Positions 1 to 7,516 of a stretch of 30,235 bases of DNA are shown here, piece by piece. The stretch comes from an uncultured Oscillibacter sp. (lineage in GTDB: Bacteria > Bacillota > Clostridia > Oscillospirales > Oscillospiraceae). The notes under the pieces are model-generated. The model was given only the letters and a program-made list of their open reading frames with translations, ran no database searches and had not been told where the DNA came from. Location: positions 1-30,235 of the forward strand of contig UQMC01000006.1 of NCBI GenBank assembly GCA_900542115.1. Reading direction: 5' to 3'. The position numbers and the translations under genes are program-made. Position 1 is the stretch's first letter. Each line of letters starts with the position of its first letter.

Positions 1-57
1 GCTTCATCGGCAAAATCGACTGACCTTTCTTTTTTTACCCAACAATATCTTTAATTA

Positions 58-531
58 AGGGAAACGGGCCGGGGCGCACCGGATATCGCGCTGTTTCCTT
101 CCTTATCGGAGGCGCTGGGGGTGGATACAAAAGCCCTCCTCCGGGGCGATTTGGAGGAAAATGAAATGACCAACGGAAATATGAAAAGGACCCGCTTTTA
201 CGTCTGCCCGGACTGCGGAAGTCTGCTGCTGTCCACGGAGAGCGGAGAGCTGACCTGCTGCGGCCGGCGGCTGTCGCCCCTGCCGGTACAGAAGGCGGAG
301 GGTGAGGACCGGCTGGATGCCGTGCTCAGCGATGGGGAGTGGTACATCACCGGCCGTCACGAAATGCGCCGGGAGCACTATATATCCTTTCTGGCGTTGC
401 TCTCCGGGGATACGGTGCTAATAAAAAAGCTGTACCCGGAGTGGGGGCTGGAGGTCCGCCTGCCCCACATCCCTAACGCCACGCTGCTGTGGTACTGCAC
501 GGAGCACGGCCTCTTTTCCCAAGCCCTATAG
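58..531 (+). pseudogene. 5'-truncated HTH regulator with desulfoferrodoxin-like C-terminal domain
   Basis: The frame that ends at the TAG at 529-531 is open back to a TAA at 52-54. From about position 58 it reads as the last helix of an XRE/Cro-type DNA-binding domain (ETGRGAPDIALFPSLSEALG), but the preceding recognition helices and start codon are absent; upstream sequence is AT-rich and unrelated. The remainder resembles desulfoferrodoxin. Numbered from the GTG at 121, C29-x2-C32 and C46-C47 match the small rubredoxin-like iron site. H80-x5-H86 and C126-x2-H129 match ligands of the superoxide reductase iron centre, while the fourth histidine of that centre is not seen. A GGAGG at 108-112 lies 8 nt before GTG 121, so a 136-residue remnant could still be translated. 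I call it a broken regulator; it could instead be cut only by the junction at the window edge. The function of the intact family is inferred, probably redox or metal sensing. Confidence 0.6.
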
Positions 532-553
532 GGAAGAACCGCAGACAAAAAGA

Positions 554-588
554 GCGCCCATGGAGCTTTGCTCCGTGGGCGCGCTTTT
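554..588. terminator. bidirectional terminator between the truncated regulator and trxB-like gene
   Basis: A 13-bp stem, GCGCCCATGGAGC (554-566) with GCTCCGTGGGCGC (570-582), has one G-U wobble and a TTT loop. It is followed by TTTT on the plus strand (585-588), and on the minus strand by a run of five T (complement of 546-550 region). It serves the convergent genes on either side. Confidence 0.8.
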
Positions 589-591
589 AGA

Positions 592-1542
592 TTAGATCAA
601 GCTGCTTTTCCGCAGATATTTTTCTGCCTGCACGGCGGCAATGGCACCGTCCGCGGCAGCGGTCACCACCTGCCGGAGACTCTTTTTCCGAATGTCTCCG
701 GCGGCAAATACGCCGGGGAGCTTCGTGTGCATCTCCTCGTCCGTGACAAGATACCCTCCGTCCGTGTCCAGCACGTCGGCAAACAGCCGGGAGCTGGGCT
801 GGAAGCCCAAAAAGCCGAATAGACCGAAGAAACCGTCCTGCCGCTCCGCCTGCACTACGGTCTCCGCGCCGTTTTCTGTATCCTTCAGCACCATGCGGTC
901 TAAAACGGCGCTGCCGCTGCCGCCTACCTCCGCCACAGCGGTGTTCCAGAGAATATGGAGCTTCGGCTGGGCAAATGCCCGCTCCTGCAATGCCTTGGGG
1001 GCCGACAGACGCTCCCGCCCGCACAGCAGCGTCACCTCCCGGGCAAAGCCGGTGAGATACAGCGCCTCCTCAACGGCGATGCTGTTGCTGCCGGCCACAT
1101 AAACGGCCTTGTTCCGGAAAAATCCGGCGTCACAGGTGGCGCAGTAGGAAATGCCCCGCCCAACGTACTGCTCCTCATTTTTGCAGCCGATGGGCCGGGG
1201 TGTGGCCCCGGAGGCCAGAATGACCGCGTGGGCCCGATAGGCGTTCTGAAGCCCCGTCAGGGTCTTGACCGTACCGGTCAGCTCTGCCGAGCGGATGACG
1301 TCCCGGGCCCGCACAGCCCCGAAGCGCTCCGCCTGCGCGGACATCCGGGCGATGAGGGCAGCGCCGGATTCGCCCTCCAACTGACCGGGATAGTTTTCAA
1401 TTTCATCCGTCAGGGCGATCTGTCCACCGTCCTGCCCCTGCTCAAGGAGCAGCGTGTTCAGCCCGGAACGCCCGGCATACAGGGCGGCAGTCAGGCCCGC
1501 AGGCCCCGCGCCCAAAATCATCACATCATAAATCGTGTTCAT
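592..1542 (-). CDS. thioredoxin reductase-like FAD flavoprotein, NADPH motifs degraded
   Basis: 316 residues, the usual length for low-molecular-weight thioredoxin reductase. The N-terminal FAD site GAGPAG (11-16), the redox pair CATC (C134, C137) and the C-terminal FAD motif GVFAAGDI (about 281-288) are all present. The central domain is unusual. Where NADPH-dependent enzymes have GGGDSA this protein has GSNSIA (151-156), and where they have HRRxxxRA it has CGRERLSA (174-181), so glycines and 2'-phosphate-binding arginines are lost. Clostridial thioredoxin reductases lacking these motifs are known to use reduced ferredoxin or other donors, so NADPH dependence should not be assumed. No thioredoxin gene is adjacent. 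The ATG at 1542 is preceded by AAAGGAGC at good spacing. It stands alone, divergent from folT, with its own promoter. The fold is certain; substrate and electron donor are open. Confidence 0.88.
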   Translation of the reverse strand: MNTIYDVMILGAGPAGLTAALYAGRSGLNTLLLEQGQDGGQIALTDEIENYPGQLEGESGAALIARMSAQAERFGAVRARDVIRSAELTGTVKTLTGLQNAYRAHAVILASGATPRPIGCKNEEQYVGRGISYCATCDAGFFRNKAVYVAGSNSIAVEEALYLTGFAREVTLLCGRERLSAPKALQERAFAQPKLHILWNTAVAEVGGSGSAVLDRMVLKDTENGAETVVQAERQDGFFGLFGFLGFQPSSRLFADVLDTDGGYLVTDEEMHTKLPGVFAAGDIRKKSLRQVVTAAADGAIAAVQAEKYLRKSSLI

Positions 1543-1561
1543 GGAAGCTCCTTTGTTTCTC

Positions 1562-1621
1562 CGGCGGCAGGGCCGCCGATTCTTTTTTCATATTAAAGCA
1601 TGTCCCTGTGTGAAAAATCAA
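1562..1621 (-). promoter_or_regulatory. promoter and leader hairpin of the trxB-like gene
   Basis: On the minus strand TTGATT (1616-1621) and TTTAAT (1592-1597) are separated by 18 nt, with an extended TGC just before the -10. The leader then holds a 7-bp hairpin CGGCGGC-AGG-GCCGCCG (1562-1578) close upstream of the ribosome binding site. The promoter call rests on sequence similarity only. Confidence 0.55.
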
Positions 1622-1661
1622 GCCCCTCTCATTTAAAAATATGGCGTTTGAAAAATTTACG

Positions 1662-1690
1662 TTGCTTTTTGAGGAATGGGCGGTTAAAAT
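1662..1690 (+). promoter_or_regulatory. sigma-A type promoter for the folT transcript
   Basis: TTGCTT (1662-1667) and TAAAAT (1685-1690) are 17 nt apart. Transcription would begin around 1697, just before the first helix of the riboswitch at 1705, which supports the assignment. Confidence 0.6.
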
Positions 1691-1704
1691 AAGAGTAGAT
1701 TTTT

Positions 1705-1815
1705 GGCAGAGTAGAAGTGCGCGTGTCGGCCTACGGGCCGCAGTGCCGGCGGAACGGGGAGTTGTCCGCCGGACGAAAGGAAATTACCGCAGTGCGCGCT
1801 TCGCATCCCGCTGCC
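1705..1815 (+). promoter_or_regulatory. tetrahydrofolate (THF) riboswitch, class I
   Basis: Order and motifs match the THF aptamer. P1 is GGCAG (1705-1709) with CTGCC (1811-1815), followed by the conserved AGTAG. P2 is AAGTGCGCGT (1715-1724) with GTGCGCGCTT (1792-1801). P3 is CCGGCGGA (1746-1753) with TCCGCCGG (1765-1772). The P3 loop GGGA (1757-1760) can pair with TCCC (1806-1809), the expected pseudoknot to the GCATCC segment before P1. An extra hairpin CGGCC-TACG-GGCCG (1727-1740) with a stable UNCG-type loop is inserted after P2. The family senses reduced folates and commonly sits before folT, as here. The assignment was made by eye; a covariance search with the Rfam THF model would confirm it. 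Confidence 0.85.
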
Positions 1816-1826
1816 GCATTCCGGAA

Positions 1827-1881
1827 CCGGCAGCGGGGCTGCCGGCCTCCTCTGTGCGGCGTTGCTGCCGACAGAAGGAGG
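1827..1881 (+). promoter_or_regulatory. expression platform: Shine-Dalgarno-sequestering hairpin before folT
   Basis: CCTCCT (1846-1851) plus CTGT (1852-1855) can pair with ACAG (1871-1874) plus AGGAGG (1876-1881), extended by CGGC (1857-1860) with GCCG (1867-1870). This buries the folT ribosome binding site. Just upstream, CCGGCAGC-GGG-GCTGCCGG (1827-1845) forms a second hairpin. Its left arm CGGCAGCGG (1829-1837) can alternatively pair with CCGCTGCCG (1808-1816), the 3' side of riboswitch P1. Mutually exclusive pairings of this kind suggest control of translation by folate. Pairings are seen; the switching mechanism is inferred. Confidence 0.6.
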
Positions 1882-1889
1882 ATTTTTTT

Positions 1890-2459
1890 ATGGAAACGCA
1901 TCCCCTGACCCATGCTTACTGGCAAAGCGCCGCCGGTGAGCTGCGAGACGTCCGCAAGCTGACGTTTGCCGCGCTGTGCATGGCGCTGTGCATCGCTCTG
2001 TCCGCGCTGCCCTCCGTGCCCCTTTGGGGCGGCGCCCGAATCACGTGGGGCTTTCTGGCCCGCTCTGTCTGCGCGTGGGTCTGCGGCCCGGTGCTGGGAC
2101 TGGTCTTTGCCTGCGCGGAGGACCTTTTGAGCTTTTTCCTCACCGGGGGCGGCGGTTATCCCTTTTTCCCCGGCTATACCCTGACCACCATGCTGGGTGT
2201 TTTTCTATACGCACTGTTTTTTTACAAGTCGAAAATTACGGTTCGTAGAGTTTTTTTTGCGAAGCTGCTGACCAATATCGAAAACGTGACGCTGGGCGCG
2301 CTGTGGATGGCGATTCTCTCCGGCAAGGCGTGGTACGTTACCGCCGCCGGCAGCGCGGTGAAAAACCTGATCTGCCTGCCGTTCCAGACGCTTCTGCTGA
2401 TGACGCTGTTCACTGCTCTCCGGCCGGTGCTGGCGAGGGCGGGGCTTATTGAAAACTGA
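1890..2459 (+). CDS. folT: folate ECF transporter substrate-binding (S) component FolT
   Basis: 189 residues of mostly hydrophobic sequence with about six predicted membrane segments, the size and layout of an ECF S component. After a short cytoplasmic start, the segment LTFAALCMALCIALSALP resembles the N-terminal helix of FolT-type proteins. It binds folate in the membrane and would share the EcfA/EcfA'/EcfT energising module, which is not in this window. The ATG at 1890 was chosen because AAGGAGG lies at 1875-1881 with 8 nt spacing, and upstream in-frame sequence is riboswitch RNA. The THF riboswitch directly upstream strongly supports folate specificity over other vitamins. It is a single-gene transcription unit closed by the terminator at 2472. 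Specificity from the protein alone would be uncertain. Confidence 0.87.
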   Translation: METHPLTHAYWQSAAGELRDVRKLTFAALCMALCIALSALPSVPLWGGARITWGFLARSVCAWVCGPVLGLVFACAEDLLSFFLTGGGGYPFFPGYTLTTMLGVFLYALFFYKSKITVRRVFFAKLLTNIENVTLGALWMAILSGKAWYVTAAGSAVKNLICLPFQTLLLMTLFTALRPVLARAGLIEN

Positions 2460-2471
2460 AACACGCTCCGG

Positions 2472-2503
2472 CGCCCCTGCCCTCTCCGGCAGGGGCGTTT
2501 TTT
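2472..2503 (+). terminator. intrinsic terminator after folT
   Basis: A perfect 10-bp stem CGCCCCTGCC (2472-2481) with GGCAGGGGCG (2488-2497), loop CTCTCC, is followed by six T (2498-2503). Confidence 0.92.
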
Positions 2504-2565
2504 GCCGCGGGTGCGGAATTTAAAATTTCCCCATGGTTTGTTCACAAATTGTTTACCTTGGCCCA

Positions 2566-2594
2566 TTGACTTTACCCGGCACCGGTGGTAGACT
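2566..2594 (+). promoter_or_regulatory. heat-shock operon promoter
   Basis: TTGACT (2566-2571) and TAGACT (2589-2594) are spaced by 17 nt, with a TG two bases before the -10 (extended -10). The expected start of transcription falls at about 2601, inside the CIRCE element, so bound HrcA would block initiation. Confidence 0.8.
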
Positions 2595-2598
2595 GCAT

Positions 2599-2625
2599 TT
2601 AGCACTCAGGGATAAGGAGTGCTAA
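2599..2625 (+). promoter_or_regulatory. CIRCE operator bound by HrcA
   Basis: TTAGCACTC (2599-2607), 9-nt spacer, GAGTGCTAA (2617-2625): an exact match to the CIRCE consensus. It is the only copy seen in the window, consistent with one HrcA-repressed transcript covering hrcA to dnaJ. Confidence 0.97.
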
Positions 2626-2646
2626 TCAAAGCTGAGGTGCTTTTCC

Positions 2647-3699
2647 ATGGACCTGACAGACCGGAAAAAGCGGATATTGAAGGCGGTGGTTGAGGATTAT
2701 ATCCGCACCGCCGAGCCGGTGGGCTCCAAGGCCATCGCGCAGGAGATGGGGGGCAGCGTGTCCTCCGCCACCATCCGCAACGAGCTGTCGGACCTTTCCG
2801 ACATGGGCTATCTGGAGCAGCCCCACACCTCTGCGGGACGCATTCCGTCCCCGAAGGGCTACCGGCTGTATGTCAACGAGCTGATGGAGCGCCAGCGGCT
2901 CTCCGTTGCCGAAACGGAGAAGATCAACCAGTCCCTTCAGATGAAAATGGAGGAGCTGGACCGGGTCATCTCACAGGCGGGCAAGGCTGTCAGCAGCTTT
3001 GTAAACTACCCCGCCTATGCGGCGACTGCCGTTAAGAGCAGCGTCACCGCAAGCCGGTTCGATTTACTGCCGGTGGATGAAAAAAGCTGCATCGTGGTCA
3101 TGATGATGGGCGACCGGGTCAAAAGCCAGCTTCTGCGTTTGCAGCTAAAGGTGGACCGGGACCAGATGAGCGCGCTGGTGGAGCTTTTGAACCGCCATTT
3201 TACCGGCATCTCCACCAAGGAGATGAATGAACGGCTCATGGCGGTGGCACAGGGCATCACGCCCCAGCTTTTCCTGCTGCTGAGCCAGACGGTGAATTAC
3301 GCCGTGGAAATGCTGGAGGAGGCCGACCGGAGAGAGTTCATCACCGCCGGCACGAACCAGCTTTTAAAGCTCCCGGAGTGCCGGGACGCCGACAAGGCCC
3401 ACCAGCTTATGAGCTTCCTTGCCGATGACAAGGAAAAGCTGCCGGTGCCAGACGAGGGCCCCATGAAAATACTCATTGGGCCGGAGAACGTCAGCGACGC
3501 GCTGAAGGATACCAGCGTGGTGGTGGCCAGCTATGATATCGGTGACGATATGCGGGGCCTCATCGGCGTGGTCGGCCCCACCAGAATGGATTATGCCACG
3601 GTAGCGGCCCGGCTCACCGGCTTTGCCGACGGGCTGACGCGGCTGTTCGGCAAAAAGGAACCACATGAATTACCCCCGAAGGAGGATACGGATACATGA
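2647..3699 (+). CDS. hrcA: heat-inducible transcription repressor HrcA
   Basis: 350 residues, normal for HrcA. The N-terminal winged helix (about 1-75) holds the conserved run VGSKAIAQE, then SSATIRNELSDL, and GRIPSPKGYRLYV. The remaining HrcA domain contains NRHFTG-type and DRREFITAG-type segments typical of the family. HrcA represses chaperone operons by binding CIRCE; GroEL normally helps it fold. The ATG at 2647 is preceded by GAGGTG at 8 nt. Its promoter carries a perfect CIRCE site, so it is autoregulated. The stop overlaps the grpE start (ATGA at 3696-3699), implying translational coupling. Confidence 0.97.
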   Translation: MDLTDRKKRILKAVVEDYIRTAEPVGSKAIAQEMGGSVSSATIRNELSDLSDMGYLEQPHTSAGRIPSPKGYRLYVNELMERQRLSVAETEKINQSLQMKMEELDRVISQAGKAVSSFVNYPAYAATAVKSSVTASRFDLLPVDEKSCIVVMMMGDRVKSQLLRLQLKVDRDQMSALVELLNRHFTGISTKEMNERLMAVAQGITPQLFLLLSQTVNYAVEMLEEADRREFITAGTNQLLKLPECRDADKAHQLMSFLADDKEKLPVPDEGPMKILIGPENVSDALKDTSVVVASYDIGDDMRGLIGVVGPTRMDYATVAARLTGFADGLTRLFGKKEPHELPPKEDTDT

Positions 3700-4283
3700 G
3701 CGAAGAAACGAAAGAGCCCGTAGAGGAGACGCCGGAAACGGCGGAGGCGGCGCAGCAGGCGCCGGAGACACAGGAGACCGAAAAAAAGGCCAAGAAAAAA
3801 GAAAAAAAGGAAAAGGGCATTACCTTTACCCGGGAACAGGTGGAAAAAATGGAGCTGGCTGCCAAGCAGCTTGAATCTGTGAAGGACCAGTTCACCCGCC
3901 TGACCGCCGAGTATGACAATTACCGCAAGCGCACCACCAAGGAAAAGGACGGTATCTATCAGGACGCCAAGGGCGACACCATCAAGGCCTTCCTTGCGGT
4001 GTATGACAATCTGGAGCGGGCCGCCGCTGCGGAGGGCGGCGAGGACAGTCCCCATAAAAAGGGACTGGAAATGATTTTCCAGCAGTTCCGCGAGCTTCTG
4101 GAAAAGCAGGGCGTCAAGGAGATCGAGGCCAAGGGCAAGACCTTTGACCCGGAGACCATGAACGCCGTGATGCACATTGACGATGAGACGCTGGGCGAAA
4201 ACGAGGTAGCACAGGTGTTTCAGGCGGGCTTTGAACTGAACGGCAAGGTCCTGCGCCACGCTATCGTGCAGGTGGCAAACTGA
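3696..4283 (+). CDS. grpE: nucleotide exchange factor GrpE
   Basis: 195 residues. The first about 45 are highly charged and low complexity (Glu/Lys rich, KKAKKKEKKEKG). A long coiled coil (about 48-100) carries the conserved YDNYRKRTTKEKD. A C-terminal beta domain ends in the family motif GFELNGKVLRHAIVQV. GrpE speeds release of ADP from DnaK and acts as a thermosensor through its coiled coil. It starts inside the hrcA stop codon and is followed by dnaK after a 76-nt gap that holds a small hairpin (CCGGC-GGAG-GCCGG, 4296-4309). Confidence 0.97.
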   Translation: MSEETKEPVEETPETAEAAQQAPETQETEKKAKKKEKKEKGITFTREQVEKMELAAKQLESVKDQFTRLTAEYDNYRKRTTKEKDGIYQDAKGDTIKAFLAVYDNLERAAAAEGGEDSPHKKGLEMIFQQFRELLEKQGVKEIEAKGKTFDPETMNAVMHIDDETLGENEVAQVFQAGFELNGKVLRHAIVQVAN

Positions 4284-4359
4284 ATAGACAGTTTCCCGGC
4301 GGAGGCCGGAACACATAGATTGCTTATAAATAAATGAAAATAAATTGGAGGAATTCATT

Positions 4360-6219
4360 ATGTCTAAGGTAATTGGTATTGACTTAGGTACTACTAACAG
4401 CTGCGTGGCCGTGATGGAGGGCGGCGAGGCCGTTGTCATCCCCAACGCGGAGGGTAACCGCACCACCCCGTCCGTTGTGGCTTTCAGCAAGACCGGTGAG
4501 CGTATGGTGGGTCAGGTGGCAAAGCGTCAGGCTATCACCAACCCCGACCGCACCATTTCTTCCATCAAGCGTGAGATGGGCAGCGACTACAAGGTGGATA
4601 TCGACGGTAAGGCCTACACGCCGCAGGAGATCAGCGCCATGATTTTGCAGAAGCTTAAGAGCGACGCCGAGGCGTATCTGGGCCAGACCGTTTCCGAGGC
4701 GGTCATCACCGTTCCCGCCTACTTTACGGACGCTCAGCGTCAGGCTACGAAGGATGCCGGCAAGATCGCCGGTCTTGACGTGAAGCGTATCATCAACGAG
4801 CCGACCGCTGCCGCCCTTGCCTACGGTGTGGATAAGGAGCAGAGCCAGAAGGTCATGGTCTATGACCTTGGCGGCGGCACGTTTGATGTCTCCATTCTGG
4901 ATATTGATGACGGTGTCATCGAGGTTCTGGCCACTGCCGGCAACAACCGCCTGGGCGGCGATGACTTCGATGAGTGCATCATGAAGTGGATGGTCAGCGA
5001 ATTCCAGCGCACCGATGGTGTGGACCTCTCCAGCGATAAGGTCGCCATGCAGCGCTTGAAGGAGGCTGCCGAGAAGGCCAAGATCGAGCTTTCCGGCGTG
5101 ACCTCCACCAACATCAACCTGCCCTATATCACGGCGGACGCCACCGGCCCCAAGCACCTTGACCTGACGCTGACCCGTGCCAAGTTCAACGAGCTGACCG
5201 CACATCTGGTGGAGGCCACTGCCGGCCCTGTCCGTCAGGCTATGGGCGATGCCGGCCTTACCGGCAGCGACATCCACAAGGTCCTGATGGTGGGCGGCTC
5301 CAGCCGTATCCCCGCCGTGCAGGACATGGTGAAGAAGCTCACCGGCAAGGAGGGCTTCAAGGGCATCAACCCCGACGAGTGCGTGGCCATGGGTGCCGCA
5401 TTGCAGGGCGGTGTGCTCACCGGCGACGTGAAGGGCCTGCTGCTGCTGGACGTCACCCCCCTGTCTCTGGGCATTGAGACCATGGGCGGTGTGTGCACCA
5501 AGCTCATTGACCGCAACACCACCATTCCTGTGAAGAAGAGCCAGATTTTCTCCACCGCTGCGGACAACCAGACCTCCGTTGAGGTCAACGTTCTGCAGGG
5601 CGAGCGTGAAATGGCTGCCGCCAACAAGTCTCTGGGCCGCTTCCATCTGGATGGAATCGCCCCGGCCCGCCGCGGTGTGCCTCAGATCGAGGTGACGTTC
5701 GATATCGACGCCAACGGCATCGTCAACGTCTCCGCTAAGGACCTCGGCACCGGTAAGGAGCAGCACATCACCATCACCTCCTCCTCCAACATGAGCAAGG
5801 ACGATATTGAAAAGGCCGTGAAGGAGGCCGAGGAATACGCCGCTCAGGATAAGAAGATGAAGGAGGACGTCGAGATTCGCAATCAGGCCGACCAGATGGT
5901 ATACCAGTCTGAGAAGACGCTCAGCGAGATGGGCGACAAGATTCCCGCCGATGACAAGACCAAGGTCCAGTCCGGCATCGATAAGCTGAAGGAGACCCTG
6001 AAGGGCACGGACACCGCCGCCATCAAGGCCGCCACCGATGAGCTGACGCAGGCGTTCTACGCTGTCAGTGAAAAGCTCTATCAGCAGGCCAATCCCCAGG
6101 GCGGCGCACAGCCCGGCCCCGACATGGGCGGCCAGCAGGCCGGTGGAAACGCACAGGGCGGCCAGTACTATGACGCCGACTACAAGGTTGTGGATGACGA
6201 TCAGAACAACAAACAGTAA
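4360..6219 (+). CDS. dnaK: molecular chaperone DnaK (Hsp70)
   Basis: 619 residues, full length. The ATPase domain begins with the phosphate-loop motif [14 protein letters not shown]. It contains [11 protein letters not shown] and [12 protein letters not shown] in the middle and [11 protein letters not shown] near residue 315. The substrate-binding domain starts after the linker [14 protein letters not shown]. The lid is followed by a Gly/Gln-rich tail ending in a DDDQ-type acidic stretch. It refolds proteins with DnaJ and GrpE. The ATG at 4360 follows TTGGAGGAA at proper spacing; the ATG at 4345 lies before that site and would start within the leader. Codon choice (CGT, AAG, GGT) differs from neighbours and suggests very high expression. 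It is cotranscribed in the CIRCE operon. Confidence 0.98.
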   Translation: MSKVIGIDLGTTNSCVAVMEGGEAVVIPNAEGNRTTPSVVAFSKTGERMVGQVAKRQAITNPDRTISSIKREMGSDYKVDIDGKAYTPQEISAMILQKLKSDAEAYLGQTVSEAVITVPAYFTDAQRQATKDAGKIAGLDVKRIINEPTAAALAYGVDKEQSQKVMVYDLGGGTFDVSILDIDDGVIEVLATAGNNRLGGDDFDECIMKWMVSEFQRTDGVDLSSDKVAMQRLKEAAEKAKIELSGVTSTNINLPYITADATGPKHLDLTLTRAKFNELTAHLVEATAGPVRQAMGDAGLTGSDIHKVLMVGGSSRIPAVQDMVKKLTGKEGFKGINPDECVAMGAALQGGVLTGDVKGLLLLDVTPLSLGIETMGGVCTKLIDRNTTIPVKKSQIFSTAADNQTSVEVNVLQGEREMAAANKSLGRFHLDGIAPARRGVPQIEVTFDIDANGIVNVSAKDLGTGKEQHITITSSSNMSKDDIEKAVKEAEEYAAQDKKMKEDVEIRNQADQMVYQSEKTLSEMGDKIPADDKTKVQSGIDKLKETLKGTDTAAIKAATDELTQAFYAVSEKLYQQANPQGGAQPGPDMGGQQAGGNAQGGQYYDADYKVVDDDQNNKQ

Positions 6220-6233
6220 TTCAAACCGCGGAA

Positions 6234-6267
6234 CCGATGGGACGGGGAGCATTCCCCGCCCCATTGG
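6234..6267 (+). other. intercistronic hairpin after dnaK (attenuator or processing site)
   Basis: CGGGGA (6243-6248) pairs with TCCCCG (6253-6258) around a GCAT loop. The stem continues through CCGATGGG (6234-6241) with CCCATTGG (6260-6267) after one A-C mismatch. Only a short TTTT follows (6272-6275), so partial termination or mRNA processing is possible. Confidence 0.5.
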
Positions 6268-6295
6268 GACCGTTTTAGCGGAAAACCTGAGCATG

Positions 6296-6331
6296 AGGAA
6301 TCGGGAGCGGTCGCTCCAGCTCCCGATTCCT
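6296..6331 (+). repeat. perfect 13-bp inverted repeat between dnaK and dnaJ
   Basis: AGGAATCGGGAGC (6296-6308) and GCTCCCGATTCCT (6319-6331) are exact complements around a 10-nt loop. No T-run follows, so it is not a normal terminator. Its position suggests an RNA stabiliser or processing hairpin that lets dnaK be made in excess of dnaJ. Confidence 0.7.
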
Positions 6332-6365
6332 GATGTTCAAGTGGATTCCTGAGAGGAGCAAGAAT

Positions 6366-7508
6366 ATGGCAGCAGAAAAACGTGATTATTACGAGGTCCT
6401 CGGCGTCAACAAGGGCGCGTCCGAGGATGAGATCAAAAGAGCATATAAGAAAATGGCCCGGAAGTATCACCCGGACCTGAACCCGGACAACAAGGAGGCG
6501 GAGGAGAAGTTCAAGGAGGTCAACGAGGCCTACGAGGTGCTCTCCGACGCCAATAAGAAGGCCCGCTATGACCAGTACGGCTTTGCGGGCGTAGACCCCA
6601 ATTACGGCGCGGGCGCCGGCGGCGGGGCCTACGATGCCGGCGGCTTCGACTTCGGCGATCTGGGCGATATTTTCGGCAGCTTCTTCGGCGGCGGCTTCGG
6701 CGCCGCCCAGCGCCGGAACCCCAATGCCCCCCAGCGGGGCGAGAGCATTCGTCTGGCCCTGACTATCAGCTTTGAAGAGGCCGCCTTCGGCTGCGAGAAG
6801 GAGGTCAGCGTGGACCGCTACGAGACCTGCGCCTCTTGCCACGGCTCCGGCTGTGCGGACGGAACTTCTCCTGAGGTTTGCCCGGACTGCCACGGTTCCG
6901 GTCAGGTGCAGGTGCGGCGGCAGACGCCTATGGGTGTGTTCGCAACCACCTCCCCCTGCGGCCGCTGCGGCGGCAAGGGCCGTATCATCAAGACCCCCTG
7001 CACCGCCTGCCGGGGCAGTGGTCTTGAGCGTAAGCGCCGCACCATTCAGGCCAAGATTCCCGCCGGTATCGACAATGGCCAGACCATCTCCATCCGGGGA
7101 CAGGGCCATGCCGGAAAGAACGGCGGTCCCTCCGGCGATCTGCTCATCACCATCACCGTGCGGCCCCACGAGCTGTTCCGCCGGGAGGGTACCAGCGTTC
7201 TTTGTGAGGCGCCCATCACCTTCGCGCAGGCATGCCTCGGCGCAGAGCTGGAAATTCCCACCATTGACGGTAAAGTAAAATACGAACTGCCCGAGGGCAC
7301 CCAGTCCGGCACCACGTTCCGCCTGAAGGGTAAGGGCATTCCGGAACTCAACGGACGGGGCCGGGGCGACCAGTACGTCACCGTTTACATTGAGACCCCC
7401 CGGAACCTGAACCGGGAGCAGAAAGATGCACTGAAGAAGTTCGCTGAAAGCGTGGGAGACAATAATTACGAGGAACGCCGCAAGTTCTTCCGTAAATTCA
7501 AGAAGTGA
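6366..7508 (+). CDS. dnaJ: co-chaperone DnaJ (Hsp40)
   Basis: 380 residues with the full type I layout. The J domain (about 1-70) has DYYEVLGV, the HPD motif in YHPDLNPD, and the YDQYG end. A Gly/Phe-rich stretch (about 75-125) follows. The zinc domain has four repeats, [24 protein letters not shown] and CTACRGSG, all intact. The C-terminal substrate-binding domains include GDLLITITV. It delivers clients to DnaK and stimulates its ATPase. The ATG at 6366 has GAGAGGAGC upstream. It lies 146 nt after dnaK across two hairpins, and is the last chaperone gene of the operon. Confidence 0.97.
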   Translation: MAAEKRDYYEVLGVNKGASEDEIKRAYKKMARKYHPDLNPDNKEAEEKFKEVNEAYEVLSDANKKARYDQYGFAGVDPNYGAGAGGGAYDAGGFDFGDLGDIFGSFFGGGFGAAQRRNPNAPQRGESIRLALTISFEEAAFGCEKEVSVDRYETCASCHGSGCADGTSPEVCPDCHGSGQVQVRRQTPMGVFATTSPCGRCGGKGRIIKTPCTACRGSGLERKRRTIQAKIPAGIDNGQTISIRGQGHAGKNGGPSGDLLITITVRPHELFRREGTSVLCEAPITFAQACLGAELEIPTIDGKVKYELPEGTQSGTTFRLKGKGIPELNGRGRGDQYVTVYIETPRNLNREQKDALKKFAESVGDNNYEERRKFFRKFKK

Positions 7509-7516
7509 GGCCCCAA

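Noticed and set aside
1641..1889. N-terminal extension of folT from an upstream in-frame ATG at 1641
   Set aside because: The segment is the promoter and riboswitch; ATG 1890 has a strong ribosome site and gives the family length.
4384..6294. 636-codon open frame antisense to dnaK
   Set aside because: It mirrors the GC-biased third positions of dnaK, has a Leu/Gly/Val-rich composition without motifs, and no ribosome site; dnaK on the other strand is unambiguous.
7505..7516. GTG start for the PHP gene overlapping dnaJ
   Set aside because: ATG 7517 has TGAGG upstream and begins right before the conserved DYHTHT motif.
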